Shown here: positions 8,972 through 18,451 of the stretch, piece by piece | How the letters are laid out: each line of letters begins with the position of its first letter | Position numbering within the stretch: the first letter of the stretch is position 1 | Assembly: GCF_900109175.1 (NCBI RefSeq) | Contig: NZ_FNZE01000006.1 | Location: 1-64,000 of the forward strand | Source: Pseudomonas linyingensis | Lineage (GTDB): Bacteria; Pseudomonadota; Gammaproteobacteria; Pseudomonadales; Pseudomonadaceae | Direction: 5' to 3' | Length of the DNA: 64,000 nt | Position numbers and translations under genes: made by a program | The notes under the pieces: generated by a model | Told to the model about the DNA's origin: nothing | Databases searched by the model: none | Seen by the model: only the letters and a program-made list of their open reading frames with translations

Positions 8972-10054
8972 ATGAGCAAGCAGATTCTGGTGTTCCCGGG
9001 TGATGGTATCGGTCCGGAAATCGTCGCCGAAGCGGTCAAGGTGCTGGAGCTGGCCAACGAGAAGTACCAGCTGGGCTTCGAGCTGAGCTACGACGAGCTG
9101 GGCGGCGCGGCCTACGAGAAGTACGGCACTCCGCTGGCCGACGAGACCCTGGAGCGCGCCCGCGCCGCCGACGCCATCCTGCTCGGCGCCGTCGGCGGTC
9201 CGCAGTGGGACAACCTCGACCGTCCGCTGCGTCCGGAAATGGGCCTGCTGAAGATCCGTTCGCAGCTGGGCCTGTTCGGCAACCTGCGCCCGGCGCTGCT
9301 CTACCCGCAACTGGCCGGCGCCTCCAGCCTCAAGCCCGAGATCGTCGCGGGCCTGGACATCCTCATCGTCCGCGAGCTGACTGGCGGCATCTACTTCGGC
9401 AGCCCGCGCGAAAGCCGCGTGCTGGAGAACGGCGAGCGCATGGCGTTCGACACCCTGCCGTACAGCGAGAGCGAGATCCGCCGCATCGCCAAGGTCGGCT
9501 TCGACATGGCCCGCCTGCGCGGCAAGAAGCTGTGCTCGGTGGACAAGGCCAACGTGCTGGAGTCCAGCCGCCTGTGGCGCGCCGTGGTCGAGGAAGTGGC
9601 CAAGGACTACCCGGACGTCGAGCTGTCGCACATGTACGTCGACAACGCCGCGATGCAGCTGGTGCGCGCGCCCAAGCAGTTCGACGTGATGGTCACCGAC
9701 AACATGTTCGGCGACATCCTCTCCGACGAGGCCTCGATGCTCACCGGCTCGATCGGCATGCTGCCGTCGGCCTCGCTGGACGCCAACAACAAGGGCATGT
9801 ACGAGCCGTGCCACGGCTCCGCCCCGGACATCGCCGGCAAGGGTATCGCCAACCCGCTGGCCACCATCCTCTCGGTGTCGATGATGCTGCGCTACAGCTT
9901 CGGCCAGGTCGAAGCCGCCGATGCCATCGAGCGTGCGGTCGGCAACGTGCTGGACCAAGGCCTGCGCACCGGCGACATCTGGTCGGAAGGCTGCCAGAAG
10001 GTCGGTACCCGCGAGATGGGCGATGCGGTAGTCGCCGCACTGCGTAATCTGTAA
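8972..10054 (+). CDS. leuB: 3-isopropylmalate dehydrogenase
   Basis: A 360-residue NAD-dependent oxidative decarboxylase making 2-oxoisocaproate from 3-isopropylmalate. It begins [15 protein letters not shown] as expected. It carries the substrate/metal signature [19 protein letters not shown] and the NAD-binding [15 protein letters not shown]. The ATG at 8972 follows AAGGAC; the reading frame extends upstream to 8834 but that part only shadows leuD. A hairpin with a T-run follows before asd. Confidence 0.97.
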   Translation: MSKQILVFPGDGIGPEIVAEAVKVLELANEKYQLGFELSYDELGGAAYEKYGTPLADETLERARAADAILLGAVGGPQWDNLDRPLRPEMGLLKIRSQLGLFGNLRPALLYPQLAGASSLKPEIVAGLDILIVRELTGGIYFGSPRESRVLENGERMAFDTLPYSESEIRRIAKVGFDMARLRGKKLCSVDKANVLESSRLWRAVVEEVAKDYPDVELSHMYVDNAAMQLVRAPKQFDVMVTDNMFGDILSDEASMLTGSIGMLPSASLDANNKGMYEPCHGSAPDIAGKGIANPLATILSVSMMLRYSFGQVEAADAIERAVGNVLDQGLRTGDIWSEGCQKVGTREMGDAVVAALRNL

Positions 10055-10065
10055 GCTGTTCGGGC

Positions 10066-10095
10066 GCCACCCCGCCGAGGGTGGCCCCACTTTTT
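10066..10095 (+). terminator. Candidate terminator at the end of leuCDB
   Basis: GCCACCC (10066-10072) pairs perfectly with GGGTGGC (10079-10085) over a 6-nt loop, followed after CCCAC by TTTTT (10091-10095). The T-run belongs to a second perfect palindrome, CTTTTTCGAAAAAG (10090-10103), just before the asd ribosome site. It is probably a terminator or attenuator between leuB and asd. Confidence 0.55.
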
Positions 10096-10114
10096 CGAAA
10101 AAGGTGTAGTTGCG

Positions 10115-11227
10115 ATGAAGCGTGTAGGTCTGATCGGTTGGCGCGGTATGGTGGGTTCCGTGCTCATGCAGCGAATGCTGGAAGAGCGCGATTTCGACCT
10201 CATCGAGCCGGTGTTCTTCACCACCTCCAACGTGGGCGGCCAGGGTCCGGCCATCGGCAAGGACATTGCCCCGCTGAAGGATGCCTACAGCATCGACGAA
10301 CTGAAGACCCTGGACGTGATCCTGACCTGCCAGGGTGGCGACTACACCAGCGAAGTATTCCCCAAGCTGCGCGAAGCGGGCTGGCAGGGCTACTGGATCG
10401 ACGCGGCTTCCAGCCTGCGCATGGCCGATGACTCGGTGATCGTCCTCGATCCGGTCAACCGCAAGGTCATCGACCAGTCGCTGGACAATGGCGGCAAGAA
10501 CTACATTGGCGGCAACTGCACCGTCAGCCTGATGCTGATGGCGCTCGGCGGCCTGTACGAAGCCGGTCTGGTCGAGTGGATGAGCGCCATGACCTATCAG
10601 GCGGCCTCCGGAGCCGGCGCGCAGAACATGCGCGAGCTGATCAAGCAGATGGGCGCGATCAACGCCGCGGTGGCCGATGACCTGGCCAATCCGGCCAGCG
10701 CCATCCTCGACATCGACCGCAAGGTCGCCGAGACCCAGCGCAGTGCCGAGTTCCCGGTGGACAACTTCGGCGTGCCGCTGGCCGGCAGCCTGATCCCGTG
10801 GATCGACAAGGAGCTGCCCAACGGCCAGAGCCGCGAGGAGTGGAAGGCGCAGGCCGAGACCAACAAGATCCTCGGTCGCAACAAGAGCCCGATCCCGGTG
10901 GACGGCATCTGCGTGCGCATCGGCGCCATGCGCTGCCACAGCCAGGCGCTGACCATCAAGCTGAACAAGGACGTGCCGCTGGCCGACATCGAAGGCCTGA
11001 TCAGCCAGCACAACCCGTGGGTCAAGCTGGTGCCGAACCAGCGCGAGATCAGCATGCGCGAGCTGAGCCCGACCGCGGTGACCGGCACTCTCAGTGTCCC
11101 GGTCGGCCGTCTGCGCAAGCTCAACATGGGCTCGCAGTACCTCGGCGCCTTCACCGTCGGTGACCAGCTGCTGTGGGGGGCGGCCGAACCGCTGCGCCGC
11201 ATGCTGCGTATCCTGCTGGAGCGCTGA
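10115..11227 (+). CDS. asd: Aspartate-semialdehyde dehydrogenase
   Basis: A 370-residue NADPH-dependent enzyme reducing aspartyl phosphate to aspartate semialdehyde, the branch point to lysine/diaminopimelate, methionine and threonine. It has the N-terminal [12 protein letters not shown] nucleotide-binding loop, the catalytic C135 in GGNCTVSLM, the [10 protein letters not shown] loop and the acid/base histidine in RCHSQAL. It is the gamma-proteobacterial (E. coli-like) class. The ATG at 10115 has AAGGTG upstream. It is intact beside its degenerate paralogue. Confidence 0.97.
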   Translation: MKRVGLIGWRGMVGSVLMQRMLEERDFDLIEPVFFTTSNVGGQGPAIGKDIAPLKDAYSIDELKTLDVILTCQGGDYTSEVFPKLREAGWQGYWIDAASSLRMADDSVIVLDPVNRKVIDQSLDNGGKNYIGGNCTVSLMLMALGGLYEAGLVEWMSAMTYQAASGAGAQNMRELIKQMGAINAAVADDLANPASAILDIDRKVAETQRSAEFPVDNFGVPLAGSLIPWIDKELPNGQSREEWKAQAETNKILGRNKSPIPVDGICVRIGAMRCHSQALTIKLNKDVPLADIEGLISQHNPWVKLVPNQREISMRELSPTAVTGTLSVPVGRLRKLNMGSQYLGAFTVGDQLLWGAAEPLRRMLRILLER

Positions 11228-11265
11228 GTGGCAGGCGCGCCCTGCGCCTCAGCTGCCTCGAAGAT

Positions 11266-11287
11266 CAGACCCGCTGCGGCGGGTCTG
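11266..11287 (+). terminator. Hairpin after asd
   Basis: A perfect 9-bp stem, CAGACCCGC (11266-11274) with GCGGGTCTG (11279-11287), closes a 4-nt loop 38 nt behind the asd stop. The following bases (CTCGTTC) are only weakly T-rich, so it may be a weak terminator or an mRNA 3-prime end stabiliser. Confidence 0.5.
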
Positions 11288-11408
11288 CTCGTTCATGGGG
11301 GCTCGGTCCGGCCGGCCGCGGCTCCACTGATCCGTTCGTCGGCCGGCGGACTACCCAAGTGCCGGTCCGCTCGCTACAGTTCGCGCCTATTTCGCAGGAG
11401 GCCGCTTC

Positions 11409-12401
11409 ATGAGCAAGACTTTCGATATCGCCGTCATCGGTGCCACCGGGCTGATTGGCGAGACGCTGCTGATGGTCCTCGACGAGCGCGAGTTTCCGGT
11501 CGGCAACCTGTTCCCACTGTCGGCTGGCGAAGCCGGCAGCCAGGTGGCGGCCTTCGGCGAGCGCAACCTGCGGGTGCGCGACGTGGAGACCTTCGACTTT
11601 GCCACGGTTGCCCTGGTGTTCCTGCTCGAACCGCTGGCGCCGATCCAGCTGGCGCGCATCGAGTCCGCCGGCTGTGCGCTGGTCGATCTGACCGGTTCGT
11701 TGTCGGCACAGCAGGCGCCGTGCGTGGTGGCCGGAGTCAATTCGCCGGCGGCCGCCGGTCGCTGGCTGCGCAGCCCGCTGCCCGCGGTGGTGGCGCTGGC
11801 CAGCGTGCTCGGCGCCTTGCGCCAGGTGCTTGGTCTGCAGCGGGTCACCGTCACCGCCTGCCTGGCGGTGTCCAGTCGCGGCCGCGATGGCATCGAAGAG
11901 CTGGCGCGGCAGACTGCCCAGTTGCTCAACGCCCGGCCGGTGGAGCCGCAGCTGTTCGATCGCCAGATCGCCTTCAACCTGCTGGCGCGGGCCAGTGCCG
12001 AGATGCCCGACGGGCATGCCCGTGACGAGCGCCGCCTGGCCGCCGAGCTGGGTGAGGTGCTGGCGGCTCCGCAGCTGCCGGTGGCCGTCACCTGCGTGCA
12101 GGCGCCGGTATTCTTCGGCGACAGCCTGGCGGTCAGTCTGCTCTGTGACGAGCCGGTCGATCTGCCGGTGATCCGCCACTGCCTGGACGATGCCGCCGAG
12201 CTGGAACTGGTCGAGCAGGGCGACTATCCCACCGCGGTCGGCGACGCCCTGGGGCAGGATCTGGTGTATGTCGGCCGGGTCCGCCCGGGTCTGCAGGACC
12301 CACGCGAACTCAATTTGTGGATTGCATCAGATAACGTGCGAAAAGGTTCGGCACTCAATGCCGTACAGCTGGCCGAGTTGTTGCTTAAACACACCCTGTA
12401 A
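11409..12401 (+). CDS. usg: Usg-type aspartate-semialdehyde-dehydrogenase-like protein (catalytic Cys missing)
   Basis: A 330-residue paralogue of Asd. The N-terminal IAVIGATGLIGETLL is a normal Rossmann loop and the overall domain order follows the dehydrogenase. Where active enzymes have a G-N-C-T segment this protein reads VVALASVLGALR, with no cysteine, and the QxSGxG loop is replaced by LAVSSRGRDG. It is therefore probably not a dehydrogenase. The E. coli usg gene and its Pseudomonas counterpart, placed between asd and fimV, are of this kind as I recall; their function is not established. The ATG at 11409 has an AGGAG ribosome site 6-7 nt upstream. Confidence 0.85.
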   Translation: MSKTFDIAVIGATGLIGETLLMVLDEREFPVGNLFPLSAGEAGSQVAAFGERNLRVRDVETFDFATVALVFLLEPLAPIQLARIESAGCALVDLTGSLSAQQAPCVVAGVNSPAAAGRWLRSPLPAVVALASVLGALRQVLGLQRVTVTACLAVSSRGRDGIEELARQTAQLLNARPVEPQLFDRQIAFNLLARASAEMPDGHARDERRLAAELGEVLAAPQLPVAVTCVQAPVFFGDSLAVSLLCDEPVDLPVIRHCLDDAAELELVEQGDYPTAVGDALGQDLVYVGRVRPGLQDPRELNLWIASDNVRKGSALNAVQLAELLLKHTL

Positions 12402-12536
12402 AAGATACTGCCCCGACATTTTTTCGGCTTTGTCCATCCTGGCTGCGCATATTCGGGGGCTGCTGCATGACAGCGGCAGATGCCAGTCATGCCACCGACT
12501 CGCTCGCCGAGACAGAAGAAACGAAGGATTAACGCT

Positions 12537-15500
12537 ATGGTTCGGGTTCGCAAACTGGTGCTAGCAATCGCCGCCGCTTCGGCGCTGACCTCCGGCATGG
12601 CGCATGCGCTGGGGTTGGGAGAAATATCGCTGAAGTCAGCCCTGAACCAGCCGCTGGATGCGGAAATCGAGTTGCTCGAGGTGCGCGATCTCGGTGGCAA
12701 CGAGGTGCTGCCCTCGCTGGCGGCCGTCGAAGAGTTCAACAAGGTCGGCGTCGACCGTCCGTACTTTCTCACCGACCTGAAGTTCACCCCGATGCTCAAG
12801 CCCAACGGCAAGAGCGTGATTCGCGTCACCTCCAGCAAGCCGGTGCGCGAGCCCTACCTGAACTTCCTGATCGAGGTGCTGTGGCCCAACGGCCGTCTGC
12901 TGCGCGAGTACACCGTGCTGCTCGACCCGCCGCTGTATTCGCCGCAGACCGTGGTCGCCGCGACCCCGCGCCTGCCGCAGGCCGCTCCGCTGGCGCCGCG
13001 CGTCAGTGCCCCGGCACCGGTCAGTCGTCCGCAGCCGAGCGTAGCGGAACCCGCCGCACCTGCGCCGGTAGCGAGCAGTGCGCCGTCGCGGCTGGAAGGC
13101 GACCAGTATCGTGTCGGGCGTGACGACACGCTCTGGGAGATCGCCGAGCGTGCCCGCCCGAGCGGTGCGCTGTCGGTGCACCAGACCATGCTGGCGATCC
13201 AGGATCTCAACCCCGAGGCCTTCCTCGGCGGCAACATCAATCGCATGAAGAGCGGCCAGGTGCTGCGCCTGCCGAGCGAACAGCAGATCCGCAGTCGCAG
13301 TCAGGCGGATGCCCTGGCTCAGGTGGCGGCGCAGAACAGCGCCTGGCGCGAAGGTCGTGCAGTGCAGCCGGTTGCCTCCGCTGCCCGCCAGCTGGACGCC
13401 ACCCGTCGCAGCGAAGCCGGCAATGCCCCGGCCCAGGCACCGGCCGAAGACAACCTGCGCCTCGTCTCGGCAGCCAGCGGCAAGTCCACCAGCGGCAGCG
13501 ACAGCGGCGCAGCGGCTGATAGCCAGGGGCTGGCCGACAAGCTGGCGCTCAACCAGGAGAGTCTGGCGACCTCGCAGCGCGAGAACCAGGAGCTCAAAGA
13601 GCGTCTGGGCGACCTGCAGAGCCAGCTGGACAAGCTGCAGCGCCTGATCGAACTGAAGAACGAACAACTGGCCAAGCTGCAGGGTGGCCTGGCCGCCGAT
13701 GCCGCCGATGCCGCCGCGCCGGCTGCTGCTGACAGCGCTCCGGCCACCATGGCCGAGCCGACGCCGGTCGCTCCGGCGGCTGTCCAGCCTGTTGGCGAGG
13801 CCGCGGTCGAGGCTCCGCTCGAGAGCGAGCCGCAGGCCGAGACCGTGGATGCCGCTGCGGCAACACCCGCACCAGCGGCTGAGCCGGCTGCCGAGGCAGC
13901 GACCCCGGTGGTCGCCGAGAGCAAGCCCGCCCCGGTCGTTGAGGCGCCCAAGCCGGCTGCGGTCAAGCCTGTTGCCCAGCCGGTAGCTCCGGCTCCGGTG
14001 TATGAGCCGAGCCTCGTAGACGAAGTGCTGGCCAACCCGCTGCTGCTGGCGGCCGGTGGTGGTGCCCTTGCCTTGCTGGCCGGACTTGGCCTGCTGGCCG
14101 GTTCGCGTCGCAAGGCGCGCAAGCAGGCCGAGGAGGAAGCCCAGCTGTTCCAGGAAGTGGGTGAGCTGCCTGGGGCGAGCGCTGTCACGTCGGCTGCCGA
14201 CCAATTGCTCGAGACGGGGCTGTCGGCCAAAAGCCCGACTGCTCCCGGGGGTGCGCCGCTGGCGAGCGCCGACCCGCTGGGCGAAGCCGAGATGTACAGC
14301 ACCTATGGTCGCTTTACCCAGGCTGCCGAGATTCTGAGCAATGCGGTGAACGAGGAGCCGCAGCGCGCCGACCTGCGCCTGAAGCTGATGGAGGTCTATG
14401 CCGAGATGGGCGACCGTGAAGGCTTCGTCCGTCAGGAGACCGAGCTCGGCGAAATCGGCGGTGCCCAGCCGCAGATCGACCAGCTGCGCGCCCGCTATCC
14501 GCAGATTCTGGCCAGCGGCGCGGCCATTGCCGGCGGCGCCGCACTGGCCGCGACCGTTGATGGTCTGGATGTCGAGGTGGATGAGCCGCAAGTACTGTCG
14601 GGGGCAGTGGCCAGCCAGCAGCAGGCGGACGACGAATTTTCCTTCGATGACCTGTCGCTCGACGATCTTTCCCTCGATGCGGCGCCGGGTGAGACGTCCG
14701 CGCCGGCAGCCGAGCTGAATGACGGTTTTGACCTGAGCCTCGACGATCTGGAAGCCGAACTTGAGCGCGAGTTGGCGGCCAATTCGGGCAGTGCCGCCGA
14801 GCAGCCGCTGGAACTCGATGAGCTGACCCTCGATGGCTTGGAGGGTGAGCTGGCCGGTGATCTCGCCAGCTTCGAACTGACGGTAGCCGAGCCTGCCGCG
14901 GTTGCCGCGGCGGATACCGCAGCGGCCGGTGATGATCTGGCTTTCGACCTGGATCTGGCGGCGCTGGAGCTGCCGGCCACCGCGCAGCCGATGAGCGGCG
15001 AAGACGATTTCGACTTTGCGCTGGACGAGCCGCTGTCGACAGCGGCGGCTGCGCCGGGCGGCGTTGAGCAGAGTGACGAGGATCTGTTCGCCGAGCTGGA
15101 CCAGCTGAGCCTGGGCGAACCGCTGCAGGAAACTGCCAGTGCCGGTGTGCAGTCTGACGACGCGCTGATGGCCGAGCTGGATCAGCTGGTGCTGGACACC
15201 CCGGTGGCGACTGCGCCGGCGGCGGCTGACGAGACCGATGACTTCCTCCTCGACCTGGCCGATCTGGAGCTGGACGAGCCGGTAGCCGCGCCGCTTGCCG
15301 ACGTCCAGGCCGAGCCTGCGATGGCTGCACTGCCGGAGCTGGATGAGCTGGAACTGGAGCTGCAGGCGTTGAGCGGGACGGACGCCGAGCAGGATCTGGA
15401 TGCTGCCTTCGACGAGTTCCTCGCCCAGAGCGGACTCTCCACTGAGGGCGCGGTCGACGCACTGGCTGCCGCTCCTGTGGCTGAGGCGCAGGCCGAGCTG

Positions 15501-15728
15501 CCGGCGCTCGACGATCTGGTCATCGAGCCGGCCCCGGCCCTGACCGGTGAGGAGGACTTCAACTTCCTCGCCGACACCGACGAGACGGCCACCAAGCTGG
15601 ATCTGGCGCGTGCCTATATCGACATGGGCGATGCCGACGGTGCTCGCGATATTCTTGACGAGGTGCTCAAGGAGGGCAGCGCCAGCCAGCAGCAGGAAGC
15701 ACGCGAGATGATGGGTCGCATTGCCTGA
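12537..15728 (+). CDS. fimV: FimV, LysM-containing inner-membrane polarity/type IV pilus assembly protein
   Basis: A 1063-residue protein needed in Pseudomonas for type IV pilus assembly, twitching and polar organisation. It begins with a signal peptide (MVRVRKLVLAIAAASA, then cleavage near AHA). A periplasmic FimV N-terminal domain follows, then a LysM domain around residues 189-245 (DDTLWEIAER), a coiled coil around 340-380, an Ala/Pro-rich linker, and one membrane segment near 500-525 before RRKARK. The cytoplasmic part is very acidic with repeated Asp-Glu-Leu blocks and ends in the conserved TPR-like cap (KLDLARAYIDMGD). The start at 12537 has AAGGAT upstream. No pilus genes are adjacent, as usual for fimV. 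Confidence 0.96.
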   Translation: MVRVRKLVLAIAAASALTSGMAHALGLGEISLKSALNQPLDAEIELLEVRDLGGNEVLPSLAAVEEFNKVGVDRPYFLTDLKFTPMLKPNGKSVIRVTSSKPVREPYLNFLIEVLWPNGRLLREYTVLLDPPLYSPQTVVAATPRLPQAAPLAPRVSAPAPVSRPQPSVAEPAAPAPVASSAPSRLEGDQYRVGRDDTLWEIAERARPSGALSVHQTMLAIQDLNPEAFLGGNINRMKSGQVLRLPSEQQIRSRSQADALAQVAAQNSAWREGRAVQPVASAARQLDATRRSEAGNAPAQAPAEDNLRLVSAASGKSTSGSDSGAAADSQGLADKLALNQESLATSQRENQELKERLGDLQSQLDKLQRLIELKNEQLAKLQGGLAADAADAAAPAAADSAPATMAEPTPVAPAAVQPVGEAAVEAPLESEPQAETVDAAAATPAPAAEPAAEAATPVVAESKPAPVVEAPKPAAVKPVAQPVAPAPVYEPSLVDEVLANPLLLAAGGGALALLAGLGLLAGSRRKARKQAEEEAQLFQEVGELPGASAVTSAADQLLETGLSAKSPTAPGGAPLASADPLGEAEMYSTYGRFTQAAEILSNAVNEEPQRADLRLKLMEVYAEMGDREGFVRQETELGEIGGAQPQIDQLRARYPQILASGAAIAGGAALAATVDGLDVEVDEPQVLSGAVASQQQADDEFSFDDLSLDDLSLDAAPGETSAPAAELNDGFDLSLDDLEAELERELAANSGSAAEQPLELDELTLDGLEGELAGDLASFELTVAEPAAVAAADTAAAGDDLAFDLDLAALELPATAQPMSGEDDFDFALDEPLSTAAAAPGGVEQSDEDLFAELDQLSLGEPLQETASAGVQSDDALMAELDQLVLDTPVATAPAAADETDDFLLDLADLELDEPVAAPLADVQAEPAMAALPELDELELELQALSGTDAEQDLDAAFDEFLAQSGLSTEGAVDALAAAPVAEAQAELPALDDLVIEPAPALTGEEDFNFLADTDETATKLDLARAYIDMGDADGARDILDEVLKEGSASQQQEAREMMGRIA

Positions 15729-15730
15729 AA

Positions 15731-16582
15731 ATGACGTTTGAACTTGCAGTGCCTGCGGCAGCCGAAGTGGCTGCCGCAGGCGTTTCCAGAATCGCCCTTG
15801 GCGTCGAGTACAAGGGTGCCCGTTATCGTGGCTGGCAGCGCCAGGAGCCTGGCGTACCAACGGTGCAGGAAGTGCTCGAGAATGCGCTGTCCAAGGTGGC
15901 GGCCGAGCCGGTGTCGCTGCTCTGTGCCGGGCGTACCGATGCCTCGGTGCATGCCAGTGGCCAGGTGGTGCATTTCGATACCACCGCCGAACGTCCGCTC
16001 AAGGCCTGGGTAATGGGGGCCAACGCCAACCTCCCGGGCGACATCAGCGTGACTTGGGCGCAGCCGATGCCGGCGCACTTCCATGCGCGTTTTTCCGCCA
16101 AGGCGCGGCGCTATCGCTATGTGATCTACAACGACCCGATCCGTCCGGCGCATCTGGCCGAGGAGGTCACCTGGAATCACCGTCCGCTGGACGCTGGGCG
16201 CATGCGTGAAGCGGCGCAGGCGCTGGTAGGCACCCATGATTTCAGCTCGTTCCGCGCCCTGAAGTGCCAGGCCAAGTCGCCGATCAAGACCCTGCATCAC
16301 CTGCGGGTGATCGAGCAGGGGTGCTTCATCGTGCTGGATATTCGCGCCAATGCCTTTCTGCATCACATGGTGCGCAACATCGCCGGTGTGCTGATGACCA
16401 TCGGTGCCGGCGAGCGCGAACCGCAGTGGGTGGCGGAAATCCTCGCCGCCCGTGATCGGCGCAGTGGCGGGGTCACCGCACACCCCTATGGTCTGTACCT
16501 GATCGAGGTCGAGTACCCGGACGAATTCTCGTTGCCACGGCGCTATCTGGGCCCGCATTTCCTGTCGGCGCTGGGCGACTGA
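15731..16582 (+). CDS. truA: tRNA pseudouridine(38-40) synthase
   Basis: A 283-residue enzyme isomerising uridines 38-40 in tRNA anticodon stems. The catalytic aspartate is D70 in CAGRTDASVHA, and RYRYVIYN and HHMVRNIAG motifs are present. The ATG is 2 nt beyond the fimV stop, implying co-translation with fimV. The first 18 residues are a low-complexity extension before the conserved RIALGVEYKG, so a slightly later start is possible. Confidence 0.95.
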   Translation: MTFELAVPAAAEVAAAGVSRIALGVEYKGARYRGWQRQEPGVPTVQEVLENALSKVAAEPVSLLCAGRTDASVHASGQVVHFDTTAERPLKAWVMGANANLPGDISVTWAQPMPAHFHARFSAKARRYRYVIYNDPIRPAHLAEEVTWNHRPLDAGRMREAAQALVGTHDFSSFRALKCQAKSPIKTLHHLRVIEQGCFIVLDIRANAFLHHMVRNIAGVLMTIGAGEREPQWVAEILAARDRRSGGVTAHPYGLYLIEVEYPDEFSLPRRYLGPHFLSALGD

Positions 16583-16668
16583 TGCGCAGTGCGTACCGGA
16601 TGGCGGCTGGCTGACGGCTCGCCGGGCATTTGTTACCATCGCGACTTTGTCCGCAAGGGAGCTGTCCG

Positions 16669-17289
16669 TTGCCAGTCGTTCGCAGCAAGATCTGCGGGAT
16701 TACCCGTATCGAGGATGCCCTGCTGGCTGCCGATGCCGGTGCCGATGCCATCGGCCTGGTGTTCTACGCCAGGAGTCCGCGCGCGGTCGAGGTGCAGCAG
16801 GCGCGCGCGATCATCGCCGCGCTGCCGCCCTTCGTCACCACGGTCGGCCTGTTCGTCAATGCCTCGCGCGACGAGCTGAACGAGATCCTCGAGGCGGTGC
16901 CGCTGGATCTGCTGCAGTTTCACGGCGACGAGACGGCAGACGATTGCGCCGGCTACCACCGGCCGTACATCAAGGCTCTGCGCGTGCGTCCCGGCGAGGA
17001 CATCAAGGCGCGTTGCGCCGAGTTCCCGCAGGCGGCGGGCATCCTGCTGGATACCTTCGTTCCTGGCGTGCCGGGTGGCACCGGCGAGACCTTCGACTGG
17101 TCGCTGGTGCCGGAAAATCCCGGCTGCCCAATCATCCTCGCCGGTGGGTTGACAGCGGAGAATGTCGCTGCGGCGATCCGCCAGGTGCGCCCCTGGGCCG
17201 TGGATGTCAGTGGCGGGGTGGAGGCGAGCAAGGGCGTCAAGGATGCCGCGAAGGTGCGCGCTTTCGTCGCGGCGGTGCGCGCCGGCTGA
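16669..17289 (+). CDS. trpF: Phosphoribosylanthranilate isomerase
   Basis: A 206-residue TIM-barrel enzyme of tryptophan synthesis (Amadori rearrangement of phosphoribosylanthranilate). The general-base cysteine lies in [12 protein letters not shown], and the acid aspartate in [10 protein letters not shown], followed by the phosphate loops LAGGL and VDVSGGVE. The TTG at 16669 is preferred: AAGGGAG lies 8 nt upstream and the translation begins near the family consensus. An ATG at 16630 would add 13 unconserved residues. As in other Pseudomonas, it stands apart from the remaining trp genes. Confidence 0.94.
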   Translation: MPVVRSKICGITRIEDALLAADAGADAIGLVFYARSPRAVEVQQARAIIAALPPFVTTVGLFVNASRDELNEILEAVPLDLLQFHGDETADDCAGYHRPYIKALRVRPGEDIKARCAEFPQAAGILLDTFVPGVPGGTGETFDWSLVPENPGCPIILAGGLTAENVAAAIRQVRPWAVDVSGGVEASKGVKDAAKVRAFVAAVRAG

Positions 17290-17554
17290 GCCCGCTCATG
17301 TGACGGTGGCCGTCGCGCCGCCGTCCATTAGCCTGAGGTTGCCGGCGAAGCGTGGGCTTGGCCGGTGAAAGTTTATCGCGTGACGGCGCCGTGGCGACCG
17401 CACGCACCATGGTCGCGAGTGGCGCGGAGCACGTCGTGCCGGCAGCGAAGTCTGTCGGGCGAGTCGCACCGGACTGCGGCCCAATCGTGAATCTGCTCTG
17501 GGAACTGCGCGGCGCACCTGTTGCGCGCCAGTCCGGGCCTACGGAGAACACTGC

Positions 17555-18451
17555 ATGAGCAACTGGCTGGTAGACAAACTGATCCCCTCGATCATGCGTT
17601 CCGAGGTGAAGAAAAGTACGGTGCCCGAGGGGCTCTGGCACAAGTGCCCGTCCTGCGACACGGTGCTGTACCGTCCCGAGCTGGAAAAGACCCTGGATGT
17701 CTGCCCCAAGTGCGATCACCACATGCGCATCAACGCGCGCACGCGCCTGGACTTCTTCCTCGATGCCGAAGGTCGCGAGGAAATCGCTGCCGATCTGGAG
17801 CCGGTGGATCGCCTCAAGTTCCGTGACAGCAAGAAGTACAAGGACCGTCTGACCGCGGCGCAGAAGGACACCGGCGAGAAGGATGCGCTGATCGCCATGA
17901 GCGGTACCCTGCAGGGCCTGGCGGTGGTCGCCTGTGCCTTCGAGTTCTCCTTCATGGGTGGCTCCATGGGCGCCATCGTCGGTGAGCGCTTCGTACGCGC
18001 GGCCAACGTCGCCCTGGAAAAGCGCTGCCCGCTGATCTGCTTCTCCGCCTCCGGCGGCGCGCGCATGCAGGAAGCGCTGATCTCCCTGATGCAGATGGCC
18101 AAGACCTCGGCGGTGATCGCCCGTCTGCGCGAAGAGGGGATTCCCTACGTTTCCGTGCTGACCGATCCGGTGTATGGCGGCGTGTCGGCCAGTCTGGCCA
18201 TGCTCGGTGACGTCAATGTCGCCGAGCCGAAGGCGCTGATCGGCTTCGCCGGCCCGCGGGTGATCGAGCAGACCGTACGCGAGAAGCTGCCGGAAGGCTT
18301 CCAGCGCAGCGAGTTCCTCCTCGCGCACGGCGCCATCGACATGATCATCCATCGTGCCGAGCTGCGTCCGCGCCTGGCGCGCCTGCTGGCCCAGCTGACT
18401 CACCAGGCGACGCCGGCCGCTGCCCTGGCCGTCGAACCGCTCAGCGCATGA
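17555..18451 (+). CDS. accD: Acetyl-CoA carboxylase carboxyltransferase subunit beta
   Basis: A 298-residue beta subunit of the carboxyltransferase making malonyl-CoA for fatty acid synthesis, acting with AccA. The N-terminal zinc ribbon uses C31, C34, C50 and C53. The crotonase-type core contains [10 protein letters not shown] and [11 protein letters not shown] oxyanion-hole regions. A 265-bp gap to trpF holds no gene and presumably the promoter. Its TGA overlaps the folC ATG by four bases (ATGA). Confidence 0.97.
   Translation: MSNWLVDKLIPSIMRSEVKKSTVPEGLWHKCPSCDTVLYRPELEKTLDVCPKCDHHMRINARTRLDFFLDAEGREEIAADLEPVDRLKFRDSKKYKDRLTAAQKDTGEKDALIAMSGTLQGLAVVACAFEFSFMGGSMGAIVGERFVRAANVALEKRCPLICFSASGGARMQEALISLMQMAKTSAVIARLREEGIPYVSVLTDPVYGGVSASLAMLGDVNVAEPKALIGFAGPRVIEQTVREKLPEGFQRSEFLLAHGAIDMIIHRAELRPRLARLLAQLTHQATPAAALAVEPLSA

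Noticed and set aside
12636-15860. Very long open frames antisense to fimV, pepN, the DUF4132 genes and others
   Set aside because: High third-position GC keeps the opposite frames open. The translations are Gln/Arg/His/Gly-rich with no motifs or ribosome sites and overlap well-supported genes.
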